Below are positions 5,692 through 13,173 of a stretch of DNA of 15,135 nt, piece after piece. The translations under genes and the position numbers were made by a program. A model generated the notes under the pieces. That model did not search any database. It saw only the letters and a list, made by a program, of their open reading frames with translations, and was not told the origin of the DNA. Within the stretch, counting starts at the first letter, position 1. Every line of letters starts with the position of its first letter. Origin of the DNA: DTU078 sp002397345 (GTDB lineage: Bacteria; Bacillota; Clostridia; Oscillospirales; CAG-272); the NCBI GenBank assembly GCA_937875545.1, contig CALLYE010000104.1, positions 1 to 15,135 on the forward strand, in the 5' to 3' direction.

Positions 5692-6645
5692 TTATTGCTG
5701 GCCGAGAGCGGCGGCTCCTATGATACCGGCGTCGTTACCCAGCTCGGCTACTTTAATAATGGTCTTTTTATCGGAATTGCGTGTGTACTGTTCCTTTTCC
5801 ACCAGCGCAAGCAGCGGTTTAATGAGATAATCGCCCTCGCGGCAGACACCGCCGCCGATGCAGAGCACCTCCGGCTGGAAGACGTTGATCAGGTTGGTCA
5901 CGCCGCAGGCGAGGTATGCGATATACATGTCCACAACCTCAGACGCGGCTTTGTCGCCCTGCTTCATCGCGGCGAACGCGGTTTTTCCGCTGATGTTGTC
6001 GATCGAGCCGCCTACCATATCCCACATGATGGTGTCTTTCGTTTCGATCATCTTTTCGCGTGTCATGCGGATCAGCCCGGTAGCGGAGCTGTAAGCCTCC
6101 CAGCAGCCGCGCCGCCCGCAGGTGCATGGCTTGCCATTGTATTCGATAGCCATATGCCCCAACTCCGCGCCTGCAAAGTTGAAGCCAGAATAAACCTTGC
6201 CGTCGATAATGATACCGCCGCCGAGCCCAGTGCCCAGCGTAATCATCACCGCGAACTTAGCGCCGCGCGCCGCACCCGCGATCGATTCGCCGTAAGCGGC
6301 AGCGTTCGCGTCGTTTTCGACGAGAATTTTCTCGACCGGCAGATACTCGCGCAGGATTTTAGCGATGGGGAAGTTTAAAAACGGCAGGTTGTTGGCGTAT
6401 TCGACGCAGCCCGTTTGGGGGTTAGCCGTGCCGGGCGCGGCGATACCGGCATAGGCGACTTCGCTCACCGGGATATTCGCTTCGGCGAGAAGGTCAAGAC
6501 ACAGTTTGCCCATGTCGGCGACGATCTCCTCGGGCGCGCGCTGCGCTTTGGTGGGCACGCTGCCTTTTTTAATTATGTTATACCCCTCGTCGACAATACC
6601 GACCGCGATATTGGTCCCGCCCAGATCAATTCCAAGATAATACAT
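5692..6645 (-). CDS. glcK: ROK-family glucokinase / sugar kinase
   Basis: 317 aa from ATG 6645, which has AGGAG nine bases upstream. An in-frame ATG at 6750 would add 35 residues read through a palindromic repeat and is not credible. It phosphorylates a hexose, most likely glucose, with ATP. Phosphate loop DLGGTNIAVGIVD (7-19). Substrate and catalytic loop ENDANAAAYGE (110-120) with catalytic Asp112. LGTGLGGGIIIDG (137-149). ROK signature and zinc site AGAELGHMAIE with His164, then CTCGRRGCWE with Cys174, Cys176 and Cys181. Length and motifs are normal for glucokinases of Firmicutes, but N-acetyl-sugar kinases share them. It lies 116 bp downstream of mscL, the gap holding two hairpins, so it may be separately transcribed. 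Confidence 0.9.
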   Translation of the reverse strand: MYYLGIDLGGTNIAVGIVDEGYNIIKKGSVPTKAQRAPEEIVADMGKLCLDLLAEANIPVSEVAYAGIAAPGTANPQTGCVEYANNLPFLNFPIAKILREYLPVEKILVENDANAAAYGESIAGAARGAKFAVMITLGTGLGGGIIIDGKVYSGFNFAGAELGHMAIEYNGKPCTCGRRGCWEAYSSATGLIRMTREKMIETKDTIMWDMVGGSIDNISGKTAFAAMKQGDKAASEVVDMYIAYLACGVTNLINVFQPEVLCIGGGVCREGDYLIKPLLALVEKEQYTRNSDKKTIIKVAELGNDAGIIGAAALGQQ

Positions 6646-6696
6646 TGTTGCAAACTCCTGTTTTTTATATAAAAATTGATATGTCTTGTGTTGCGT

Positions 6697-6749
6697 GCGG
6701 AAATAAATTCCGCCTTCATTTGCGGGTGGAAATGGGTTTCGCACCTGCA
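6697..6749. repeat. Double palindromic repeat between mscL and the ROK gene
   Basis: Two hairpins in a row. The first has arms GCGGAA (6697-6702) and TTCCGC (6708-6713). The second has outer ends TGC/GCA and GGTG..CACC around GAAATGGGTTTC (6721-6749). On the minus strand the second reads TGCAGGTGCGAAACCCATTT and then CCACCCGCA, which aligns with the repeat at 7301-7326. It fills most of the 116-bp gap; no gene fits there. Confidence 0.65.
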
Positions 6750-6761
6750 ATAAATTTAGGA

Positions 6762-7259
6762 TTATGTATTGGTTTGTTTCTTTAATAAATCGCGGATCTC
6801 GACGAGCAGCGCCTCTTCATGCGCGGCACGCGCTTCATTGGCTTCGGTTTTTGCTTTGGCGCTGTCGGCGGCGAGCTTTGCGGCTTCGGCGTCGGTTTTG
6901 GCTTTCGCAAAATCAGCCTTGATCTTGCGGTGGTTTATAACGCGCAGGAAGATGAATACCGAAGCTGCGACGAGAAAGAAATAGATGATGTTTTGGATAA
7001 ACACGCCGTAACCGATCGCGCACTCGGCGGTTTTTTCCACACCGTCCACAATCTCAGCCGGGCGCAGCACCAGCTTCATATCAGAGAAATCGATGCCCGC
7101 CGTACCGAATGAAATGAGCGGCATGAGGATATTATTTACCAGCGAGGTTACGATGGTGGTGAACGCCCCGCCGATGATAATACCGACCGCCATGTCGAGA
7201 ATATTACCCTTAAACGCGAATTTTTTGAAGTCGTCAACAACCTTGATTTTTGTTTTTAT
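6762..7259 (-). CDS. mscL: MscL, large-conductance mechanosensitive channel
   Basis: 165 aa if started at the ATA codon 7259-7257. This gives KTKIKVVDDFKKFAFKGNILD ahead of MAVGIIIGGAF, matching the normal amphipathic N-terminal helix (…KEFKEFALRGNVVD…). GGAGGG lies 8 bases before that ATA. The first ATG in frame (7193) would remove this helix and has no good ribosome binding site. An out-of-frame ATG at 7275 with a one-base indel in an A-run is the alternative. TM1 at about 20-50 (GNILDMAVGIIIGGAF, VNNILMPLISF), periplasmic loop ~52-80, TM2 at ~82-108 (AIGYGVFIQNIIYFFLVAA). An Ala/Lys/Glu-rich coiled coil at ~113-150 precedes the standard tail EIRDLLKK (154-161); the segment is longer than usual. 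The channel releases solutes on hypo-osmotic shock. Confidence 0.88.
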   Translation of the reverse strand: MKTKIKVVDDFKKFAFKGNILDMAVGIIIGGAFTTIVTSLVNNILMPLISFGTAGIDFSDMKLVLRPAEIVDGVEKTAECAIGYGVFIQNIIYFFLVAASVFIFLRVINHRKIKADFAKAKTDAEAAKLAADSAKAKTEANEARAAHEEALLVEIRDLLKKQTNT

Positions 7260-7267
7260 ATGGGTTT

Positions 7268-7273
7268 CCCTCC
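7268..7273 (-). promoter_or_regulatory. Ribosome binding site deciding the mscL start
   Basis: GGAGGG on the minus strand, eight bases before ATA (7259-7257). No ATG, GTG or TTG lies in frame at a usable distance, so this site is the main argument for an ATA start. Confidence 0.6.
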
Positions 7274-7300
7274 ATTGTGATGTTGTTATATGGGAATGTC

Positions 7301-7326
7301 GGGCGGAAATGGAACTCCGCCCATGC
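7301..7326 (-). repeat. Palindromic repeat between wecB and mscL
   Basis: On the minus strand it reads TGCATGGGCGGAGTTCCATT and then TCCGCCC, with arms GGGCGGA/TCCGCCC (7301-7307 and 7316-7322). No T-run follows, so it is not a plain terminator. It matches the repeat inside rnfD (1251-1277) at most positions. Confidence 0.7.
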
Positions 7327-7345
7327 AGTTTAACGGCTGCGGGAG

Positions 7346-8482
7346 TTACAGCGTAAAATGTTTATATATCGCGTCGGCGATACGCTCGGAGGCATGTCCG
7401 TCGCCGTAGGGGTTTTGAGCGCGGCTCATTTTATCGTATTGCGCTTTATCGCTGTACAGGCGGTCAAATTCCGTGACGACATTGTCTTCGTCGGTGCCGA
7501 CTACCTTCACTGTGCCCGCCTCGACGGCTTCGGGTCGCTCGGTTTCCGATCGCGCCAACAGCACGGGCAGCCCGAACGAGGGCGCTTCTTCCTGAAGTCC
7601 GCCCGAATCGGTGAGGCACAGATATGCGCGGGAGAGCAGGTTGTGCATGTCGGTCACTTCCAACGGCTCGCAAAGAGTCACGCCGCGCACATCCCCTAAA
7701 ATCGGGACGACGGCGTTTCTCACGGCGGGATTTGGATGCATGGCATAGATAAAATGCAGCTCGGGGTGCATAGCGGTCAGGCGCTTGACCGCGCGGCACA
7801 CCGCCGCGATGCCGCCGTTCAGGTTTTCGCTCCGGTGCGCGGTCATGACCACGTATTTTACGTTTTTATCATCGAAGTCAAGCGCGCGCAGGGCCTCGCT
7901 TTTAAATTCGTAACCGTCGCAAACGGTGTATTTGAACGCGTCGAGCGCGGTGTTGCCCGTCACGGAGATGTTTTGCGTGATCCCCTCGCGCAGCAGATTT
8001 TCGCGGCTGTGTTCGGTCGGCGCGAAGTGCAAAGTCGCAAGCCGGCTGGTCAGCGTGCGGTTCATTTCTTCGGGGAAAGGCGAATACATATCCCATGTGC
8101 GCAGTCCCGCTTCGACATGTCCAACCGCGATTTTACGGTAAAAGGCGGCGAGCGCGGCCGCAAAACTGGTGGTGGTGTCGCCGTGGACGAGCACGAGGTC
8201 GGGTCTATATGAATCCAGTATATCATACACTCCGCAAACTACGCCGGAGGTGGTGTATGCCAGCGTCTGACCCGCGCGCATCAGGTTCAAATCATAATCG
8301 GGCGTCACCGCGAACGAGCGGAGCATGGAATCGAGCAGCTCGCGGTGCTGCGCGGTGACAAGCACCTTTGAATCAAACCGATCATCGGCGGCGAACAGCA
8401 GCGCCAGCGGACACATCTTAATCGCCTCCGGACGCGTGCCGAACACGCTTAAAACTTTAATTTTTTTAGTTTGTGCAGACAT
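7346..8482 (-). CDS. wecB: UDP-N-acetylglucosamine 2-epimerase (non-hydrolysing)
   Basis: 378 aa, the normal length. It interconverts UDP-GlcNAc and UDP-ManNAc in the cytoplasm, supplying ManNAc units for wall teichoic acid or other surface glycans (mnaA in Bacillus). Signatures: GTRPEAIKM (15-23), VLVHGDTTTSFAAALAAFY (97-115), VGHVEAGLRT (120-129), PFPEEMNR (135-142), VTGNTALDA (174-182), TAHRSEN (214-220) and TDSGGLQEEAPSFGLPVLLAR (291-311). Expected active-site residues Asp102, Glu124, Glu138 and His216 are present. The ATG directly follows the mrnC stop (TAA-ATG), with AAGGG in the mrnC tail as ribosome binding site, so the two are translationally coupled. No glycan genes stand next to it. 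Confidence 0.95.
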   Translation of the reverse strand: MSAQTKKIKVLSVFGTRPEAIKMCPLALLFAADDRFDSKVLVTAQHRELLDSMLRSFAVTPDYDLNLMRAGQTLAYTTSGVVCGVYDILDSYRPDLVLVHGDTTTSFAAALAAFYRKIAVGHVEAGLRTWDMYSPFPEEMNRTLTSRLATLHFAPTEHSRENLLREGITQNISVTGNTALDAFKYTVCDGYEFKSEALRALDFDDKNVKYVVMTAHRSENLNGGIAAVCRAVKRLTAMHPELHFIYAMHPNPAVRNAVVPILGDVRGVTLCEPLEVTDMHNLLSRAYLCLTDSGGLQEEAPSFGLPVLLARSETERPEAVEAGTVKVVGTDEDNVVTEFDRLYSDKAQYDKMSRAQNPYGDGHASERIADAIYKHFTL

Positions 8483-8881
8483 TTACACATTCCCTTCGTT
8501 TTTAATATCGTTTGCGCAAACCGCGAACAGCAGGTCTATGCGCTCGGTTTTTCCTTTTAGATAGAGATAGCCGAACAAAGCCTCAAGGCCTGTCGCGCGG
8601 CGGTATTCGCTCTGCGTTGCCGAATGAGGCGTTGACAATCCGCTCGCGTTGCGCCCGCGCTTGTATACGGCGGTTTCCTCGTCGTCAAGCAGGGGCAGGA
8701 TTTTTTCCGCCGCTTTGCTTTGCGCGACGGCGGTGACGTATCGGAGCGCCTCACGGTTGAGCACTCCGCATGAGGTATAACCTTTTTCTATCAATATTTG
8801 CCGCACTTTTACCTCGAATACGGAGTCGCCGAGGTAGGCAAGCGTCCCTCCGGGCAAATCGTGGACTTCAATTTTATTCAT
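8483..8881 (-). CDS. mrnC: Mini-ribonuclease III (MrnC)
   Basis: 132 aa, typical. It is an RNase III catalytic domain without the double-stranded RNA-binding domain, and matures 23S rRNA ends in Firmicutes. Signature LAYLGDSVFEVKVR (14-27) with catalytic Asp19. RGRNASGLSTPHSATQSEYRR (75-95). ATGLEALFGYLYLKG (96-110) with catalytic Glu100. The ATG overlaps the TGA of the upstream transglutaminase gene (ATGA), so the genes are coupled. In many Firmicutes mrnC sits after cysS and before an rlmB/trmH gene; here it is in an envelope operon, and a TrmH-type gene lies about 3 kb away. Confidence 0.93.
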   Translation of the reverse strand: MNKIEVHDLPGGTLAYLGDSVFEVKVRQILIEKGYTSCGVLNREALRYVTAVAQSKAAEKILPLLDDEETAVYKRGRNASGLSTPHSATQSEYRRATGLEALFGYLYLKGKTERIDLLFAVCANDIKNEGNV

Positions 8882-11724
8882 ATTGCGTATTTAATGTGCC
8901 GGAACCAGAATTTCGACAGCGGATTCAAATTTTTATAAATATCGTCGGACAGCGCGACAAGAAATTCCGCGCATTTGCGCAACTGCATCTCTGACATACC
9001 GTCGCCGAACTCCTCGCGCTGCATAAAGCCGAATACCTCGCCAAGCTCGCCGGTATAAATGCGCTCCGGCTCAATGTTTTCACTTTGCGCGGCGCCGGTA
9101 AACTCATTTGCGACACCGAGCGATCCGTATGGCTTTTTAGCGGCTCTTTTTTGATTATTGGCAGTCCCGTCGGCGTTTTCTTCGCCGCGAAGTACGCGCA
9201 CACAGCGCTCGCCATATTCGGGCGGCAGCTCGCCGACTTTGGGGCGCAGTCCGACGACACCGAGCGTGCATGTGATATAGTCGGCGACAGCGGTCGCGGC
9301 AGCGCGGCGCTCGCTGTCGTCCAGCTTATGGCGCAACGCGCATCCGACGAAATCTTCCCGCCTGTACAGCGCGGTGCGCGATTCGGCGGCGAAATCCCGG
9401 ATGAAATACACCGCTCCGCCCAGCGCGCCGATTAACAGGAACCCCATGGAAATCGCGGTGATAATTATATCGGCTTTGATGGTTTTGGCTGTGCCTGCCT
9501 CTTCATCGGGCAGCTCCTCGGGCGGCTTGTATTCTGGCGGTTTATAATCGGGGGCGGTGCTGCCGCCGGGGAGGTTGTAATGCTCGTACATGCCCGAATA
9601 ATATTCCGGTGTTGTTTCAAACGTGAGCCAGCCGATGTTGTTTACATAAACCTCGATCCACGCGTGCGCGTTATAGTCGGTCACGGTCGCGGTATAACGT
9701 CCCTCGTTACCTTTTAAATTTTCTGCTTTATCAAGTATGAATTCCGACGCGATGAACCCTTCGCAATAGCGTGTGGGTACTCCCAGCGTGCGGAGCATCA
9801 GCGCCGCCGCCGTCGCAAACTGCACGCAATAGCCCTCGCGCGTGTCAAGCAGGAAAGCTTGCACCGGGTTCAACTTGTCGTCCGAGGGCTGTCGGGGCGA
9901 CAGGGTATAGGTGTAATTGTCTTTTAAATAGTCGATTACCGCCATCACTTTGTCGTATACAGTCAGGCTTGCGAGATTCCGGTTTACGAAGATATTAAGC
10001 GTAATATTTGTTAATAGCTGTGCGTTAGCATTGTCCACATTAAGATAATTCTCTGCTGCATACTGGTTATATTCATCGGTGACGGTTAATTTTTTATAAA
10101 ATTTCTCGCGTTCCTTTTCGCTAAGCTCATACCAGCTTGTATAGATGCTGCGCTCGACTGCTTTTTCCAGCCCCAGCGCGATTATATCGTTGGCGGCTTC
10201 CTCGCGGCAGTCGAGCTTTGGGTTCGCGCGGCTCATCTCGATATATCTGCGGCACAAACGATAATAAAGGTCGAGCTGCGACAGATTTGCGAACGCATCC
10301 TCGTGCCGGAACGACTGCACATAGGTCAAAGCGCGGTAGGATTTGTTGAAGTTGAGCCACGAGGTGGTGACAATGCCGTCGGCATAATTTTCATGCTCCT
10401 CGCCGTATATGGCGCCGGGTTCGCCGCCATATTTAAGCAGTCCGACCACCGGGTCATAACGCGAGGGGATATAGAGCAGATTGCCGTTGCCGGACAGCAG
10501 TTTCACATCGACGGGCGTTGACACATAACCGTATTCGATGCGGCTTACATAGTTTTTATAGTCGTTCAATGCGGTTAGCTTCGGGTCGATGAGATTATAA
10601 AAACCGCGCGCTATCTCTTCGCCTACGGGAGCTTCGCCGCCGCTTTTTTTGGGCGCTTGCCACTTGTCTTTTTCAAAGTTTCCCGAAACAAAGCTGCGCA
10701 GATAGACGGGCAGATTATAATTTGTGCGCACCTCCATGACCTTCGCTCCGGTAAATGTGCGCGGACTGGCAGCCGCGGTGCGCGACGCGAGCGTATCCAT
10801 ATGACCGGAAAAGCCCAGGTCGGAAAAATCGGGCACATCACCGATGATAACAGACGAAACAATCTGTCTTGCTATCTCCATTTTAGAGTTAATCCCGCCG
10901 ATCTCAATCCACTTTTTATCGATTGTGAGCGTTGGGAGAAGCAGAACAATAAACGCCAGCACCATCGCGGCAAGCCCGGCAAAGCCGCCGAGCGCCGCGC
11001 CTTTAAATTTATCCTTGGGTTTCGGCGAATCTTCCGCGCGGTTCAAATGCTCATACGCGCGCATTACAGCCATGCCGCAGAAAGCGGCGAGCATCAGCGT
11101 GAATCCCCAGCTCCGCCCGCAGAGGTTATAGGTGAAGATGAACACGCAGATCACGCCCGTCAGTGTGGCGACAGGCAGCAAATGCACACGTTTTATGATC
11201 GAAAGCGTGATAATAACAGCCAAAAAAATCCCGAGAAGCGTTAAACCCGCGCGCGTGAGGTCGGACGCGGTGAGGGTTGGAAAATACGGGGTAAAATCAA
11301 ACGGTATCGCGTCGGGCGAGCGGTAGCCAAGCCCGCCCAGCCGCGCGCATATGCCGTTGTACAGCGAAAGCGCGGAGAAATAGGCAAGCTGCAGCGGTTT
11401 ATTGACGGACAGGACAAAAATAAACACCGAAACCGCGGTCATGCCAACCGATATAATCGCGCCTATCCAGCCTGAGGACGCGAGCGCCAATATTACCACG
11501 GGTACGAGCGATGCAAGCGCCAGATAACCGGCGCTCACTCCGTATTCGAGCGCTTCATTTATAAACAACAGCAGCCCCCACACCGCCAGCCACGCCGAAA
11601 GCGTGCGGCACAAATAGCCGATGACCGCCGAGCCGGGCAGCGTACGCTGCAGCTCGGGCAGGTATAGATATTTACGAGCGGGGGCGCGCTTTTTTGTATG
11701 CGCTTTTTTGGCGGTTGTGTTCAT
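8878..11724 (-). CDS. Membrane-anchored transglutaminase-like protein
   Basis: 948 aa. N-terminal membrane helices at about 33-57, 65-82, 86-107, 158-177, 183-200, 207-222 and 245-266. Then a large extracytoplasmic part (~270-745), a last helix (~752-775) and a ~170-residue cytoplasmic tail. The transglutaminase-like core is at ~585-710. Triad: Cys633 in TREGYCVQFATAAALMLRTLG, His687 in NAHAWIEVYVNNIGW, and Glu703 in FETTP, where Asp is common. A Pro-rich linker (726-737, repeats of YKPPE) leads to the last helix. It belongs to the conserved MoxR-DUF58-transglutaminase trio (B. subtilis yeaC-yeaD-yebA layout) and is probably a protease or cross-linking enzyme at the envelope; its substrate is unknown. 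ATG 11724 lacks a close ribosome binding site; AAGGG about 25 bases upstream can be masked in a hairpin. Confidence 0.9.
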   Translation of the reverse strand: MNTTAKKAHTKKRAPARKYLYLPELQRTLPGSAVIGYLCRTLSAWLAVWGLLLFINEALEYGVSAGYLALASLVPVVILALASSGWIGAIISVGMTAVSVFIFVLSVNKPLQLAYFSALSLYNGICARLGGLGYRSPDAIPFDFTPYFPTLTASDLTRAGLTLLGIFLAVIITLSIIKRVHLLPVATLTGVICVFIFTYNLCGRSWGFTLMLAAFCGMAVMRAYEHLNRAEDSPKPKDKFKGAALGGFAGLAAMVLAFIVLLLPTLTIDKKWIEIGGINSKMEIARQIVSSVIIGDVPDFSDLGFSGHMDTLASRTAAASPRTFTGAKVMEVRTNYNLPVYLRSFVSGNFEKDKWQAPKKSGGEAPVGEEIARGFYNLIDPKLTALNDYKNYVSRIEYGYVSTPVDVKLLSGNGNLLYIPSRYDPVVGLLKYGGEPGAIYGEEHENYADGIVTTSWLNFNKSYRALTYVQSFRHEDAFANLSQLDLYYRLCRRYIEMSRANPKLDCREEAANDIIALGLEKAVERSIYTSWYELSEKEREKFYKKLTVTDEYNQYAAENYLNVDNANAQLLTNITLNIFVNRNLASLTVYDKVMAVIDYLKDNYTYTLSPRQPSDDKLNPVQAFLLDTREGYCVQFATAAALMLRTLGVPTRYCEGFIASEFILDKAENLKGNEGRYTATVTDYNAHAWIEVYVNNIGWLTFETTPEYYSGMYEHYNLPGGSTAPDYKPPEYKPPEELPDEEAGTAKTIKADIIITAISMGFLLIGALGGAVYFIRDFAAESRTALYRREDFVGCALRHKLDDSERRAAATAVADYITCTLGVVGLRPKVGELPPEYGERCVRVLRGEENADGTANNQKRAAKKPYGSLGVANEFTGAAQSENIEPERIYTGELGEVFGFMQREEFGDGMSEMQLRKCAEFLVALSDDIYKNLNPLSKFWFRHIKYAI

Positions 11725-11738
11725 TTTTTTATGCGTTT

Positions 11739-11755
11739 AAAGGGGATAATCCCTT
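11739..11755 (-). promoter_or_regulatory. Hairpin in the 45-bp gap ahead of the transglutaminase start
   Basis: On the minus strand AAGGG and CCCCTT flank ATTAT and can pair. The AAGGG is the only purine-rich ribosome-binding-like sequence before the ATG at 11724, but it lies too far upstream. Folding or an A-rich leader (ATAAAAAA) may set translation of this gene relative to its partners. Confidence 0.35.
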
Positions 11756-11769
11756 CGGGTGTTCCATAA

Positions 11770-13173
11770 TTATATTTTCGGCGATATCACCGTTATTCCC
11801 GCCTCGTTTAGTTGGCGGCGGCAATTTTCGGCGGTTTCACGGTATGCGGTGAGGGCTTCGGGTGATTTTATGCGTTCTGACGGGTCGAAATAGATATACC
11901 CGACCGCGCCGCGCGCGGTCAGAGCGCCGAATGCGCTTGCGGCGGCTGTGATGCCGCGTACCAGCGGAGCGTCCATGCGCGCCGATACGAATATCACCGT
12001 CACGCCCTGCGTTTCGGTGACGGTCACTGCCAGTCTGGTAAAATCGTGCGATTCATCCGAGGGGCACAGCTCCGCGGCGGAGAAGAGGGGCAGGACGCTT
12101 TCCAAATCGCCCGCTGATTCAAGCGTCGCCGACTGCATCATACCGGGGCGAAGACCGTCGTACCAGATCATGGTGCAGTCGTTGCCTTCTTGAAGCTCGC
12201 GCGACGCGGCGGCTATCGCAAGCTCGACAACCCCGTCGGCGGCGTATTCGTTTATATCATCTTCATAGATATTATCGGCGTTCCGGATCTTTGCCATGTC
12301 GGCGAAGATATACACACGGTTGCCCGAATTCATGGCATATTCTTTGACAACAAGCTCCTGCGCTTTTGACGACAGTTTCCAATGGATGCTCTTCATGTTG
12401 TCGCCGCTGCGGTATTCACGGATATCCGACAGTTCCGCGCGGTCGATGCCGGTTATATTTTTCACCGAGCTGGTGTTTACGTCCGACGGGGCGTGTGTGC
12501 CCTCCCGCCCGATTGTAAGCCGGCGGGGCATGACGAATACCGTTGTAAACGTGTCGGCGTCAACGCGCAGCCGGAACATGCGGAACAAATCATAGATATA
12601 AATATCGGACACGCCGATCTCATATTTGCCGCGGTAGGGGAAGGTGACTTCCTCTGACAGATCATAGCACCCAAACGGCGCGAGCGAAACGCGCACCCGA
12701 CGTCCCAGACAGCGCATAGCGCGTCCGACGGGCAGCGATATATCGATTTCGGTGAAGGGAATGGGTATGATCGAATCGTTGGCTATCTTCAGTCCGAATT
12801 TTACAGGCGAGAGTTTTTGCGCCTGGACTTGTCCGTTTGACACATATACTTTGACGCAGGCGGAGGCGATAAAAAGATATGCGAGCGTGAACAATGGCAG
12901 GAGCAGCATAAATACGAACAATACAGCCGAGATCGGCGAGCGCAGCGCCTGTGTGAACAGCAGCGCCCCGGCGAGCAGCAGCAGATACAGCCAGAAATTG
13001 CTGCAGGGCACAAATTTCAGCCCGCGTTTCGGGGATGTGATTATGTGGGAGAGCGCTCTGTCGCGATATGTCGGTTTACGGGACGTTTTATGTGTCAAGC
13101 CTTGTTTGACACCGGCGTCCCCTGTATTTTCAATTGCCAATTGTTTTTTCCCGTTTGCCTTTATACGGCACAT
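11770..13173 (-). CDS. DUF58 (YeaD-like) membrane protein
   Basis: Up to 467 aa. Two membrane helices at about 60-77 and 80-104. A beta-rich part at ~107-215. The DUF58 signature ELSDIREYRSGDNMKSIHWK continues into LSSKAQELVVKEY at 247-279. A von Willebrand A-like fold follows at ~284-400 (NRVYIFADMAK; VTVIFVSARMD), as in this family. It is the usual partner of MoxR ATPases and a transglutaminase. The start is uncertain. ATG 13173 lies 44 bp inside moxR and has no clear ribosome binding site. TTG at 13140 gives an 11-bp overlap with moxR and has GGGAAAA upstream. The first ~40 residues are polar and unconserved, so either start gives the same core. Confidence 0.88.
   Translation of the reverse strand: MCRIKANGKKQLAIENTGDAGVKQGLTHKTSRKPTYRDRALSHIITSPKRGLKFVPCSNFWLYLLLLAGALLFTQALRSPISAVLFVFMLLLPLFTLAYLFIASACVKVYVSNGQVQAQKLSPVKFGLKIANDSIIPIPFTEIDISLPVGRAMRCLGRRVRVSLAPFGCYDLSEEVTFPYRGKYEIGVSDIYIYDLFRMFRLRVDADTFTTVFVMPRRLTIGREGTHAPSDVNTSSVKNITGIDRAELSDIREYRSGDNMKSIHWKLSSKAQELVVKEYAMNSGNRVYIFADMAKIRNADNIYEDDINEYAADGVVELAIAAASRELQEGNDCTMIWYDGLRPGMMQSATLESAGDLESVLPLFSAAELCPSDESHDFTRLAVTVTETQGVTVIFVSARMDAPLVRGITAAASAFGALTARGAVGYIYFDPSERIKSPEALTAYRETAENCRRQLNEAGITVISPKI

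Noticed and set aside
5635..6378. Plus-strand frame of 247 codons opposite the ROK gene
   Set aside because: It begins in the G-run palindrome and octamer array and is antisense to a well-supported kinase.
6646..6750. N-terminal extension of the ROK kinase to ATG 6750
   Set aside because: The extra 35 residues are read through a palindromic repeat and the kinase fold starts at MYYLGIDLGG, which has its own AGGAG.
7301..7322. Hairpin after wecB as an intrinsic terminator
   Set aside because: No T-run follows on the minus strand, and the sequence matches the dispersed palindrome family instead.
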